Positions 44,835 to 56,428 of a stretch of 64,000 bases of DNA are shown here, in pieces. Numbering within the stretch: position 1 is the stretch's first letter; every line of letters begins with the position of its first letter. The notes under the pieces are model-generated. The model made no database searches, was not told the origin of the DNA, and saw only the letters and a list, made by a program, of their open reading frames with translations. A program made the translations under genes and the position numbers. The stretch is taken from NCBI GenBank assembly GCA_949752745.1, contig OX457034.1, forward strand, positions 6,339,625 through 6,403,624, in the 5' to 3' direction. This DNA is from Protula sp. h YS-2021. Its lineage: Eukaryota; Annelida; Polychaeta; Sabellida; Serpulidae.

Positions 44835-45215
44835 AGATTCCGTCAATTTTCTCCCGATTGCCTCACCTCCCCCCCCCCCCCATCTTTCTCCAGATTCTGC
44901 CAACTTTGTACGGATTCCCCCACCTTTCTCCCGATTTCCTCACCTTTCTCCAGATTCCCCAATTTTATCCAGAATCCCGCGCCTTTCTCCAGATTCCTCC
45001 ACCTTTCTCCGGATTCCCCATCATTCTCCAGATTCCCCCACCTTTCTCCGGATTTCCCCCATCATTCTCCGGATTTCCCCATCATTCTCCAGATTCCCCC
45101 ATCTTTCCCCAGATTCCCCACTTTTCTCCAGAATCCCGCGCCTTTCTCCAGATTCTCCCCATCTTTCTCCAGATTCCCCACCTTTCTCCAGATTCCCTCA
45201 CCTTTCTCAAATCCA
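44835..45215 (-). repeat. ~20-bp minisatellite, distal block, copies of the exon 1 donor
   Basis: About 19 imperfect units that read TCTGGAGAAAG|GTGGGGGAA in transcript sense. TCTGGAGAAAG is the exact 3' end of exon 1, and GTGGGG or GTGAGG stands where exon 1 has its donor GTGAGG. It is the same family as 45655-45788, from which it is separated by a LINE tail. Confidence 0.9.
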
Positions 45216-45219
45216 AACA

Positions 45220-45650
45220 ACAGTTGGACAAAAGCACCTAGCTCTTGGCAATATTCGCAACACAACGGTTATGCATATAGTTCGAATCGGGCATACATAC
45301 ATGACCCATGGATATCTTTTGAGAGACGATGTGCCTCCAGAACGTATTGGTTGTCAGGAACGTTTGATTGTAAATTGCGTAGATTTTCGGAACATTCGTT
45401 CACGCTACTACAGTGTGAATGCCACGAAAGACCTTTTTACAAAGGTAGCACTAAGCAAAATTATTTCTTTTCTGAAAGAAATACACTTGAACAGTAAGTT
45501 TTAAATTGAATTCAGTTGGTTTTACACTATTTTTTTTTGTCTATTTTAATTGATTTTAGTTTCAACTGAGTCTTAATATAGCAACAGAACCGACACAATA
45601 TGACCCGTAACGGGTTGCTGGTGTCGTTAAACCAATCTATCAATCAATCA
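45220..45650 (+). mobile_element. 5'-truncated LINE (3' end with RNase H-like C-terminus)
   Basis: The plus frame from about 45271 reads RIGHTYMTHGYLLRDDVPPE, then CQERLIVNCVDFRNIR and FLKEIHLNSKF. This is the familiar C-terminal tail of Jockey/CR1-like non-LTR retrotransposons (RIGHT..TH.YLL….P..C…LTV.HIL..C). It is followed by a 3' UTR that ends GGTGTCGTTAAACCAATCTA and (TCAA)n. TCACCTTT(C/G)TC stands on both sides, as a target duplication would, but the host array itself contains that string. Only the last quarter of ORF2 is present. Confidence 0.85.
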
Positions 45651-45654
45651 CCTT

Positions 45655-45788
45655 TGTCCAGACCCCCCGCCCTACTCCAGATTCCCCCACCTTTCTCCAG
45701 ACCCCCCGCCCTTCTCCAGATTCCCCCACCTTTCTCCAGACCCCCCGCCCTTCTCCAGATTCCCCCACCTTTCTCCAGATTCCCTCAC
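45655..45788 (-). repeat. ~20/41-bp minisatellite, exon-proximal block, copies of the exon 1 donor
   Basis: About six to seven units directly after the exon 1 donor. Units with GAAAG|GTGGGG alternate with units reading GAAGGGCGGGGG, giving a 41-bp second-order period. The first unit is the real exon end, GGAGAAAG|GTGAGG. Confidence 0.9.
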
Positions 45789-45919
45789 CTTTCTCCAGAT
45801 TTGGCATCTATCCCGTCACACGTCTCTGCCCTTGGTTCAAACGGTTTGATGTCCGGTTTTACATCTTTGGCCAGCTCTGTAAACTTTGTTTTTAAACTTG
45901 CCTCTAAACTGTTGATGGC
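45789..45919 (-). CDS. KDM6A: KDM6A/UTX exon 1 of this window (N-terminal region)
   Basis: 131 nt with acceptor TTGTTTGCAG and donor AAAG|GTGAGG, phase 0 in and phase 2 out. It splices to exon 2 as GES|DKQ with the frame kept. The start AINSLEASLKTKFTELAK may correspond to human AVRCYESLILKAEGK just before the first TPR, but similarity is weak. The rest (KPDIKPFEPRAETCDGIDAK) has no counterpart that I recognise. The call rests on splice sites, phase and codon-like composition. Exon 1 of the mRNA, with the initiator ATG, should lie further right and was not found. Confidence 0.72.
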
Positions 45920-46379
45920 CTGCAAACAATTATCGACCACATCAGCAACACCAAGAAAGAACATATTTCAATGCTTTCTTCTCCATAATTTTATTCATTT
46001 ACCTACTAATTTATTTATTACTCGAAGCACAGATTTTCTCCACTGTGTGAAATGCTTTGATTTTTTTTTAATTAGGCATTTGTAATTGCTGCTCAGACAG
46101 TTAAACATCTCAAACATCAATTTTGTGATGACGTATGTTAATTTGGCATCTCAGTCCATTCAGCAACCCCCCACCCACCCATACCAACCGCCCACCCACC
46201 ACCACAGCAAATAGGTCTTACCTTTATAATGAGATTTTTCTTGCTCTCATTTCCTGGATCTTCTAACTTGAGAAAACCGAAACTTCGACTGCAACACACA
46301 GAGCATAGGCATGAGAGATGCAGAGCCCTCAGCCAAACACCTCAGCCAGAGCCCTCAGCCAAACGCCTCAGCCAATCAC
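45920..46379 (-). other. Upstream intron, no gene recognised
   Basis: AT-rich sequence with a C/A-rich stretch at about 46168-46205. No KDM6A first exon seen. Confidence 0.45.
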
Positions 46380-46980
46380 TGTGGTCCAGTTACTCTTTTG
46401 AAATACCGCCCGGACACAAACAACATACAAGGTGTAACGGATGGAGCGACGGACGGGTCCTTGCACATCTACACTATATATACTTAACTTTCTTCCTGTA
46501 AGGTTTGCTTACGACCCGATGAATAGTTGGACGGATAAACATGAGCCAAATTGAACCCCCGTTGCACATCTATACTATATATACTTTCTTCCTTTAACGT
46601 TTGGTGAAGATCCGATGAATAGTTTTTGTGATATCACCCGGACAAGAAAAAGTTTAAAGTGTGACGGACGGACAGATAGACGGACATGGGACAAATTGAA
46701 CGTCCGTTGCACATCTACACCATATATACTTCCTTCCTATAAGGTTTGGTGAAGATCCGATGAATAGTTTTTGTGATATCAACCGGACAAGAAAAGTTTA
46801 AAGTGCGACGGACGGACAGATAGACGGACACGGGACAAATTGAACCCCCCGTTGCACATCTACACTATATATACTTTCTTCCTATAAGGTTTTGTGAAGC
46901 TCCGATAGTTTTTGAGATATCGCTCGGACAAAAAAGTTTACGGACAGACAGACAGACGGACAGACCGATAGCAACAGCCA
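46380..46980. repeat. ~145-bp tandem repeat with GACGGACAGATAGACGGACA
   Basis: TTGCACATCTA recurs at 46461, 46562, 46707 and 46852. The full unit is 145 bp and contains GGTGAAGATCCGATGAATAG, TTTTTGTGATATCA and CGGACAAGAAAA. The first period is shortened to 101 bp. The motif is of a kind widely dispersed in marine invertebrate genomes. Confidence 0.85.
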
Positions 46981-48754
46981 ATCTTGTCTGAGGGCTAAAA
47001 AAGGAACCTGGATTCGTGTCAAGCACAGCTCTCCCGCGAAAGGCCACGGAGGAAACCTTGACCTTACGATCAAGGTCGCCGTACGACAAAAGGTCAAGCA
47101 GCTGTTTTTGTTTGGAGCACAACTTTTTTCATCCGTAAGTCGAATTTGCTGAAAGTCTTCGGAAATTATCACACGTAAACACTTTGTAATAATTAATTTC
47201 CGATGACCTCGAACCCAACCATGAAATTCAACAGTGATCAAAAGGTGAAACACATCACCATCATCGCCAAAAGTTGGTCGCCACGGGCGACCGCGAAATC
47301 TCGACCCTGTATTTACCATACCAGTTTAAAACATTGATAGGGCTCAAATTGATAAATTAGATACTATTTTTTTTTTTAAATAAGACATCACTTCTTTAAT
47401 ATCTATGCGGTGACCAATACCTAAAACACGTCACCCCAAAGACCTGATTATGATTTCATCACTTCCCCGCCGCCGCGTAACGCGAAGCGGTGAACTATAG
47501 TATTCGGCTTTGTCTGTCTGTCGACACTTAAGGTATATGATTGTGTAATCCGCATCTCAGACACGGGGGGGGGGGGGCGAATACAGCTGCTATGCCTATG
47601 CTATCCCCCACCATTTGTAGATGTCCAAGAAATATTTTGAGTATTGTTTAAATATTTGAAAATATTTGTAAAGTTACAGAAACTACAGTTAAGCATCTCA
47701 AGTAATAATCAACATGCGCAATTTCACATCACCGAACTAACAATTAAGTTCACCCTATAACAATCATTACAGTTTTATCCCAACTAAAGTTTAAGTATAT
47801 CACATAGCAGTCATTACACTTTTGTTCTAACACGAGAACATTTACAGTTTCTTAATTATAACACCATGAACAAAACACCTTCACACATATTATAAGAACC
47901 TTTAAATATTGAAGTACACTTAGGAAACATAACGTTACTGCCGCTAAAGGAATGGTTCGCATTGAAATGTCACGCGATAATTTGATATAGATATATTTCT
48001 TTAAAAAGAGCAGCATGTCAACATGCTGAGGTTTTATAGTTGAGTGCGAAGTAGGACCTCATTTTATAGCTGTCCACTATCAGTAAAAAAATCAAACCGC
48101 GAAAAAAAACCCTAAAATACTGCAGTTTTCCTCTTTAGATTTTTTAACCGAACCGAAAAACCGCAGCCTGAAACACCCCTAACTTTACCAGATAATCGAT
48201 AACTCCTTTATTTAATTTTTTTCACATGACTTTGTTCACATGAGTCATGTAACATAACCATAAATGACCAGGTGAGCGAGGAGGCTGATTTTTCTGCACT
48301 TTAACAAAACAAAAGAGACGTACATATCCATTAAAATTCAGCTCCAAGAAGCGGTCTCGCTACTGAGGTTAGGTGAACCGCTTCAAACCCTCGCTATATA
48401 ACGATATGCAAGTCAACTGTGCATACGCTCTGAGGCACCTCTGTGGCGGTGCTCTGTGAAATTCAACGACTCACAAGTTTTCACTGGTATTTGCTAAAGG
48501 CCCTCAAAGCACAACGGCAATGATTTACAACTTTTATGTTACAATTTCTTTAAAAGAAAAAAATAAGGAAATAACCCCAAATCCCCCGCAATAAATGACG
48601 TTTGTTCACATTCTTCGTTTGTTGTGTCCAAAAACCGGGCTGGACAGTACTGGTGCACCACTTTCACTGCAGATCGACAAACAACACACACTTCCAAAAT
48701 CCGTGAGCGTGCAAGTACAATCAGACTGAAAACAGTTCATATGTATATCAGGAT
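46981..48754. other. Upstream intron or intergenic, dispersed repeat then AT-rich sequence
   Basis: 46.98-47.33 kb contains a dispersed-repeat-like stretch (GCCACGGAGGAAACCTTGAC, GGTCGCCACGGGCGACCGCG) that gives a 145-codon minus ORF without a recognisable domain. The remainder is AT-rich with a G11-12 tract near 47565. Confidence 0.45.
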
Positions 48755-49135
48755 CTACTTGTCTTGCACCCGTGTCCACCGAAGGGGTGCTACCCACCGC
48801 TCGGACCGGCTTCTAAACATCGGCAGTGACGATGCAAATCGTATTCTGCCTGGGAACTGGTTCCATAGATGGATAGTCCGAGTGTCAAAACGGTGGCGAC
48901 ATGCTTCGGCGTACAAAGCTTGCAGATGAAGATACCCGGTGGGATGATGGCGAAAAGGCTGAACAGCTCGAGGTAACGACACATTGCATAGTCCGGTGCG
49001 AATTTTGTAAAACAAGGCCAGGAGAGCGCGGCAATGTTGGGAGTGTGGACCACTTCAAAAGGCGGATATTTTGTTGGATATGTGTGATTCTGTTATAGCT
49101 GTAGTAGTCAACCAAGGCAAAGCGAGCCGGTTAGG
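48755..49135 (-). mobile_element. LINE reverse-transcriptase C-terminal fragment
   Basis: Minus-strand pieces in different frames read ARFALVDYYSYNRITHIQQN, then FYKIRTGLCNVSLPRAVQPF, then FDTRTIHLWNQFPGRIRFAS. This is the conserved thumb and C-terminal pattern of CR1/Jockey-type ORF2 (RRAARF…, FYKI..GL, RTI.LWN.LP). A frameshift separates the first piece from the others, so it is a dead fragment. Confidence 0.8.
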
Positions 49136-49372
49136 TGCTACCAGTTTTTGACACTATAACACGCTCGAATAACTTGCATGGGATCGCAGTGAGAGACAGG
49201 CCGGCAATTTTGTGCTAAATCCTTCTGACCATTAGCCTCAATCGTAATGGTTTGGTTGCCCCCACGTTTAAAGACACTAGAATATGCTCGAATTATATGC
49301 ATGGGATCGCAATTTTCTACTAAATCCTTCTGACCATTCTTGAACCGGGCAGACCATGTCATGTTTCCAAGC
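49136..49372. repeat. Imperfect duplication of ~120 bp
   Basis: GCATGGGATCGCA followed by AATTTT and CTAAATCCTTCTGACCATT occurs at about 49178-49233 and again at 49299-49339. It may belong to the adjoining LINE remnant. Confidence 0.55.
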
Positions 49373-50075
49373 AGGGATGGCAAGATACTTATCAATGATA
49401 ATTATCATTTGATAATCATCCGATAATTATCAAGAAGGAAAAATTCAAATAATTCAACGAAAAATTCAAGTAAAATTTTGAAAAGAATTCTACGTGATTT
49501 TAAAGTGAAAATCTTTTCTTATTCATACACTATTCTTTGTTTGCGTCTTATTTAGGCTTTGTATAAACACTGTCGCCCCACAGTCTCACCAATACCCCAA
49601 TTCCACCCCTTTTTGGTCACCACACTGCCTGAGTAGCTGTTGCCAGGCGGGTTAATAAACAAGATCTGTTCGAACTAGAAAACCCCGATGTGCTAAATCC
49701 CGCAAAAACACATAGTGAACAGGTGATCACTAATCAAGACTTTTTGGCAGCAAACTTACTAGATCACCGTTTTCAAGGCAAACGCTTAACTGCCGCTCAA
49801 ATAGTGCAAGAAACTGGTTGTATCAAACACATAAATCCGGAAACAACACAAGTCATCACGATGTGGAATTTTTAGCTGGAGTGTCTCCAGACACTCATGA
49901 AGTGTTATGTCCCGACGTCACACCTATTGTCTGTTGGTGTGCTGGTAAAAGACTAGGATGCACGAACCTCAGCACTTGCTGTCCAGATTGTTAACTGTGC
50001 CAGATTAGAAAGACAATTCAGCACTATGAAACTCACGTGTGGTTCTTTGCTTTGGCAGGGAAGGGGAAACTTAAA
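49373..50075 (+). pseudogene. hAT-type transposase remnant
   Basis: CAGGGATGGCAA at 49373 resembles a hAT terminal repeat and is followed by nested ATAATTATCA inverted repeats. The plus frame at 49690-49875 includes ANLLDHRFQGKRLTAAQIVQ, the segment before the hAT dimerisation domain. Near 49992-50050 another frame reads ARLERQFSTMKLTCGSL, the conserved hAT C-terminal motif. Stops and frameshifts separate the two. The right end near 50340 is not clear and may be cut by the next repeat. Confidence 0.75.
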
Positions 50076-50337
50076 TTTTGTTACCGCTCCCCGAACAATA
50101 AGTAACTTTCAAAGACGTTTGTCATAATTATTGACTGTAAAACACTGTTTTACGCATGTTCTTGCATGCCTGTTTGTGTAGTTTTAGCTGTTTTTGACAT
50201 GCATGTGACTGTACGTAGTTAATAAACAGACGTTACAAAGATATATGTTTTTCCAGATATTTTCGCTTTTTACATAAAATGAAATTCATGTTGAATTTTT
50301 CATTAACAATTATCAAAAAATTCGACAATTATCCTGG

Positions 50338-51240
50338 TGAAATGAAAAAGAACATTTTCCGTAGTTCAAAACAAATTTATTTTGTCAAATATCACAAATG
50401 ATGTATATTTAAGTCGATCGGGTTGTAAAACTTGCAGCTTACTTATTTAGTGGAGCTTGAATTTAGCGTTTTGGTGTCACCAATTACTATCTACTCTAGC
50501 CAGTTCTATCTTCTCGACCGCGTAAAGATAATCATTAACCATTTTATTTAAATTTTTGGTCAGTTGACTTTGGAACGTAAGCAAACAGGTGAATGAGGAA
50601 ACTGACTTTTCTGCACTTGAACAAAGAAATAAAAGGTATGCAGTCTGTTCAAAACGGTGCCCTTTTTACCAAAAGGGTATTTTGTGCATGAACTTAACAG
50701 TAAATATTTGAATAACAGGGACTGGTAAGCATGATTCGTGACTCAGAACATATTAGCGGAACTATGTAACGGCTTCGTAGCTCTGGCAGAGAGATACGAG
50801 GGAGAGGAGATAGAATTGGCTAGAGTAGATCGTAATTGGTGGCAACAAAATGCTAAATTCCAACTCCTCTACAAGGAGTGAAACATATAATTGAACAGCA
50901 CATCGTAATTGGCAAAACTGAAAATATGTACTTTTAATGTGAAAGCAGCATTTTCACCGCTTATTCCAGCCTTATTTACAAACTAGGCGTCCCGCAACTC
51001 ACCATGTGATTCTTATTATAGGTCATGATAATCTTCTGTAGCCGACAGACCAATTTGTAATTTGACCAATTACGATGTGCTGTTCAATTTGAATGTTCTG
51101 TGCCTCGTAAATAAGCCCGGTGCAAGTTTTGCAACCCTATCGACTTAAATATACAACATGTTGTGATATTTGACAAAATAAATTTGTTTTGAACCACGGA
51201 AGATGTTCTTTTTCATTTCACCAATTTCGATCTACTGTAA
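50338..51240. repeat. Complex inverted repeat (nested arms)
   Basis: Outer arms of about 90-100 bp (50338-50435 and 51120-51230) share CAAAACAAATTTATTTTGTC and ATATTTAAGTCGAT in opposite orientation. Inner arms (50890-50918 and 51061-51089) share TTGAACAGCACATCGTAATTGG. A third pair (about 50478-50520 and 50800-50845) shares CTCTAGCCA and TCTATCT. A direct repeat links 50685-50790 with 51303-51415 (AGTAAATATTTGAATA, CTGGTAAGCAT). This looks like several insertions of related foldback elements. No transposase is seen. Confidence 0.75.
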
Positions 51241-52321
51241 CCATTCTTTCTCCTCCCCCTTGTATACGAAGTTTTTTAAGTCTGAGCTGACTCGGATATT
51301 TTGTGCAAGAACTTTCAGTAAATATTTGAATAGACACTGGTAAGCATAATTCGCGGCTCAGAACAATTGAAGCTCTAACAGACACTTATGCGAAGTTACT
51401 CAAAGGAGAGCTGATTCGGAGCTACGTAGTTGTACGAGTACGCACAAGACTACTTGTACTCGTAAATGCCAAACCTGTCAAACTGTAAAACGATCTGCTT
51501 TTCTTCTAAGGAAAGTCGCGGGTCGAGTTTATCCGTTTCCATCGTCATACTTCACATCAATCTACATAACTAAATGCTGTATTTTTGTCAGTTGTTCAAG
51601 TTCCATAAGTAAAGAAGTCCACAGATAAAAAACATAAAACTTCCGCTATTATCGGCGTACAAAACAAATGTGTACTCTGTACGAGTCCCTAGAGCTATGT
51701 GTCGTTATCAAGCTTTTGTGACTGCCCTCCTTCGTCAGGTGGATGTACATGGGATTGCCAACAAACGTTGCTCACTTTGTCTATTTTGTTTGTTTGTTTG
51801 TTTGTTTTTGTTGAAAACTGTATGAAATTTGATTATTGTTGTATGCAAGAAAGCCTCCTTTACAAAAAGCCCTATCGGGCTTAGTTGCACGCATATTGCA
51901 TCTTCAAATAACCCCCTGTGCATCCAGTTCCCCATACTTTGCACACCATTTTTCGTTCTCGGTCACCCTGCTAGAAATATATATGGGTTATTGTGTTCTG
52001 CGCGCATGCTTGAACCTGTGTCTGGTTAAAGACAAGAAACAAAAAGAGAACATTTATCTGAAAAAGCGCCTTTATTTTGTTATTTAAAATTCTAAGTTGC
52101 TTGTAACATTTGATGGGTCTCTGCTTACATCTCTCCTGTTTTTTTCTTTCATTTTTTCCACCATTATTTACCAATTCCAGCGATGTCATTACTTTGTGAA
52201 TATTCATTTGCAAATTCACACTTTAGAAATCAATCATTTTCAATTTTTTAATCTAGGATGTGGATTCAATGCGACACTTCTCTGTTTTTACAACCCCATT
52301 TTACTTCGGCAGATGCCATTT
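51241..52321. other. Upstream region, no gene recognised
   Basis: AT-rich with a (TTTG)n tract at about 51785-51808. Small ORFs have no recognisable domain. Confidence 0.45.
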
Positions 52322-52590
52322 CTTCGAATTAGCAGGAATTAAGATTGAATACTTGACCCATTCTACCGCGGCATTCTGGCAACCTTGAACCTGAGGACCT
52401 TTTCTCAGGTTTTGCATACGAGCAGAGAGATAGAGTAATGTCGGGGGGGGGGGGTAAGATTCTTCGGATTAGAAGGAATTAAGATTAAATACTTAACCCA
52501 TTCTACCGTGGCATTTTGGCAACCTTGAACCTGAGGACCTTTTCGCAGGTTTTGCGTAAGAGCAGTGAGATATAGTAACGGGGATAAGAT
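52322..52590. repeat. 140-bp tandem duplication
   Basis: CTTCGAATTAGCAGGAATTA (52322) recurs as CTTCGGATTAGAAGGAATTA (52462), and the copies stay similar through CCTTGAACCTGAGGACCTTT to GATAAGATTC. Confidence 0.9.
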
Positions 52591-52731
52591 TCATCTCCTG
52601 TAATTTTTACAACTTACATTTGTCCAACTTCAACTTGTATGGGTCAAACTTCAGCAGAAATGTGTTGTGTAACTTTCTTATCTTATACTCTCTATTCTAA
52701 TATGCTCGCAAATATTTGCTTACACAAGTCC

Positions 52732-52830
52732 GTGCAAACAAGCCCCACTTACCCCTTTGGGGATTACAACGGCGCGTGAGACTTATATAGAGAAGGGGGC
52801 TTAAAACTGAAGGGGGCTTGTTTGCACGTA
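52732..52830. repeat. Inverted repeat with 15-16-bp arms
   Basis: GTGCAAACAAGCCCC near 52732 and GGGGCTTGTTTGCAC near 52813 are exact reverse complements, about 65 bp apart. Possibly the ends of a small element. Confidence 0.7.
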
Positions 52831-53529
52831 ACACCTGATTCAATCGTTGTTTTAAAAACAGACGCTGACAGATATCTCTGTTATGTATAAAACAGGCGGA
52901 GGGATATTTCATTAAGTAGATCCTCACTTTTATGAACACTATCATAGCGGAATCCCCAGTCGGTCTGCAGAGTAAAAAGGTGCTATGCACAACAGACCGA
53001 ACCACCGTAGAGGTTGACTGTTGGATAACGACGGGGTTCAAAAAATATATATTTTTATGCCAAATTAACACCATTATGAACAAATCTCAACAACTAAATT
53101 ATTGTAAACAATATGGGATTATGAGTACTTCAGTATCGATCACGCATGCATAAGTGTACAACACAAACTGTTGTAATTCTCGCTTATCTTTCTCAGTACA
53201 CAAAGGCTTCTCCATAGAAAACAATTCCTGTCACAGTATTTCATTGATTGATTGAATGCTTACATAAATCCCACCTGCTCCTGCCTCTCAACTGGACGAA
53301 ATGCTGCGGCCAGGAGGATTATCCAATGGTACGACAATATTGGAAAATACCCTCATTCTCATACTAGCTGTCGATACAACCGAAGTCGGAAACCTCGCGG
53401 ACCATGCAGTCCATCCCAGTGTATTCTCAAGATATCTCCCGCATTAACTCCCTACAGCCACTCTTACGCAACCCCAAGTGAGACAGAGAACTCTGAATTT
53501 TCTCATGCACCTTCATAGCCTAGTAATAT
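52831..53529. other. No gene recognised
   Basis: Unique-looking; nothing to add. Confidence 0.45.
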
Positions 53530-53905
53530 CATTGTCTCCCACTTGCATTATTTGTACATAAACCACCCCACCCTTTCGATTCCAGAGTCAATCCCTCAGT
53601 TTATAGAACGCAGTAGCCTTGGCCCATAATTCTAGTGCAAGGCAATATCAAAGCCTCTCTTGCACTATCTCTACATAAACCATCTCACCCATCTCATTCC
53701 CTAGTCCAACTCTCATTCCCTAGTCCAAACCCACCCTTACGATTCCCGAGTCAATCCCTCAGTTTATAGAACGCAGTAGCCTTTGCCCATAATTATAGTT
53801 GAAGACAATATCTAAACCTCTGTCTTGCACTATTTCTACATAAACCATCTCACCCATCTCATTCCCTAGTCCAACTCTCAATTTGTGGAACTATAATTCT
53901 AATGA
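53530..53905. repeat. ~162-bp imperfect tandem repeat, 2-2.5 units
   Basis: GAGTCAATCCCTCAGTTTAT and AGAACGCAGTAGCCTT occur at about 53586 and 53748. CATAAACCATCTCACCCATC with CATTCCCTAGTCCAACTCTC is repeated at about 53680 and 53840. Confidence 0.85.
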
Positions 53906-55301
53906 AAACATATTGACCACCAGGGCCTACCAGGTAAAGTGCTGCAGTACTAATCTAGTTTCTTCAGGAATTTTCATTCCATTGACACTTTTAGCATTTT
54001 AGCACTTTAAAAGCATATGATGCTACACGCATCAAAGCGACAGACTGCACCGACAAAAATTATCAGCAGCAAACAAGTTTGAGGAAGAATGTAAACTAAA
54101 TAAAAATACATAAAAATACCAAGTGGACCTAAAACATGCAGAAATTTTATTATGTGGTCTAGCAATTTTAGTGTCTGCGTTTGTTAGCACGAATGTAAAA
54201 TAGCAAATGTTTACTAAGAAAAAATGTTGCCATGTCCACTTAAGCTTCTAAAATACTTAGAGAAATAATGTTTTAATCGGCGCTTAATAACAGAATTTTG
54301 TTTGTTGAGGCACCTGTTGTCGAAACGTCATGCAAAGGAACTTTCTCTTATACCAAAAAAACAGTCATTACGAGTGTGTTCTGAGGCCCACTCGGCTGGA
54401 CAGGTGGGCCTACCAGGCAAAATATCGGGGCGAGCGAGGTAGGCCAAATTGTTTAACAGATACATACTATTTATTATTATATAGATAAGTAACTGAAAGT
54501 TAACTTATTAATATCATAAAGAAATAAACTGCTGTATTACAAAAGCACAGTTTGTGATATATTAAGAATGAGACGAGTTTTTAAGAATTAATAAGTGTAT
54601 TATAAAAGAACGGTTTATTATGTGTTTATATCATATATTCTTAACAATTGATCACTTTGTAATATCGTCTTGATCTAGTTTTAAATAGCATCATATTAAA
54701 AACACGATGTTCTTGAAAAAACTTGAAGTAAACTCTACACAACTAATTACAACAGACTGACTGAGAATCCTGATTGTTTTGCAGTCACATAGAGTAGAAG
54801 CATAGGTGATAGCCAACCCTTGTGAAAACTCTTTAATATGTTATTTGCATAGTTTTAAAGTCTAAGATAGGCATACCCTTCCAACTACCTTGCAGTTCAT
54901 GCAAATCAGTTGTAAAATCTGATTTGATTCTGGTATTTCACAAGAATAAAGTATTTTTCCGCTGTATGAAGTTCTTATATTGCTAGTGTCATTCCTATAC
55001 GAGTAACCAGACCATAATGAACTCATTAATAAGTATTATACTGGAATAACCTAAGTGACACTAATATAGCCTGACTCAAATCCGAACCGGCACAAGAGTC
55101 AGACTTGACTGGCTCAATCCGTTTCCACCCGTCACAAATCGCCTTAGACACACCCTTACCAGTTATTTTATTAGAATAAGTATTAGGTTTGCAACTGCTG
55201 AAAGAAGAACGCTACTAAATGATTAAAAAGTGGTGATAAATCCAAGGACAAAAACTAGACCGTTTTCGCTACCGAATAGCGAAAATTGCACTTGGGGTTG
55301 T
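53906..55301. other. No gene recognised
   Basis: AT-rich, unique-looking sequence between the tandem repeat and the LTR retrotransposon. Confidence 0.45.
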
Positions 55302-55466
55302 TGTGTTTGGTGGTTAGCTAGAAAAAAAGCGATGCTCACAGTTCGGGTGTCCTTATTCAAGCTTTATACCAAATGGAGAATGTGGTCATGTGATATTTGG
55401 CGGTTTGGGGTTATTCACATGAAGTTATAAGTATTGATCAATACCAAACACAAATAATAAATACCA
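55302..55466 (-). repeat. 3' LTR of the Ty3-type element
   Basis: 165 bp. It aligns with the other LTR over its whole length (plus strand TGTGTTTGGTGGTTA at the left end, ACACAAATAATAAATACCA at the right end), with many substitutions, so the insertion is old. Confidence 0.85.
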
Positions 55467-56047
55467 AACATCTTCTCTTTCAAGACAATGCCTTTTACAC
55501 CTCCCCTTTTTCAAAAGTGTCCGTACCCTTACCTTTTTATGAGCGATAATTCAGTGTTCTTGAGGTTTTAACACTACTTACATAGCTATGAACCTAAACT
55601 ATATCAAATAGCAAGATAAACATATATTCACAATAATTTGTCAATTTATCCTTCAATTAATTAGTTATATTCCAAAGTTTTGAATGAAATCGTTTTCATC
55701 CTCTCCAGTTTAAATTAGGTGATATAATTAACAAAATTAATAAAAATAAATTTAAAATGAAATACTTTTTTCGATATTTATGTGACTTTTAATAAAATAA
55801 TTTTCGAACTATTTTCCCATATGTGAAAAGCACATCAATACTGATCTCTGATTTGTCAACATTAAATGGAATGTCATGCGATTTATTTTATAACCAATCA
55901 CAAACCTTTTCAGGACGATTCTTCAATCGGTCTATCATTTTACATTAGAATTCTATTATGCTTTCTCTTCAACTTTCTGACGCAAAATGAATTACAACAC
56001 ATTAACTCAAACATTTATATGGCCAGTTCAGCATAAAATTTTCGTAA

Positions 56048-56156
<109 letters not shown>

Positions 56157-56428
56157 AATATATTTTTTACTAAGGAGGGAAGAGAACTATAGAGAATTAA
56201 ATTAATAAATACAAAAGTAAATATTAAATACATTAATGATAATGATATATAAACGGAATGGTCAGGGACCGTATCAAAAACATATACTTTTGGATGCTCG
56301 ATGTTTTACAGATCTAACTTTTTAGTTTGTTGGATGGTTCTTGATCTTCTTGAATTTTGAACTATGCTTGGTTTTATTGGATTTACAGCTGCGGGTGATA
56401 CAGATGATTTCATTTGCACAATTGTTTG

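Noticed and set aside
46882..47319. 145-codon minus ORF
   Set aside because: It overlaps the gacggacagac tandem repeat and a dispersed-repeat-like stretch; no domain or splice support.
48624..48929. 101-codon plus ORF
   Set aside because: It is the antisense shadow of the LINE reverse-transcriptase fragment.
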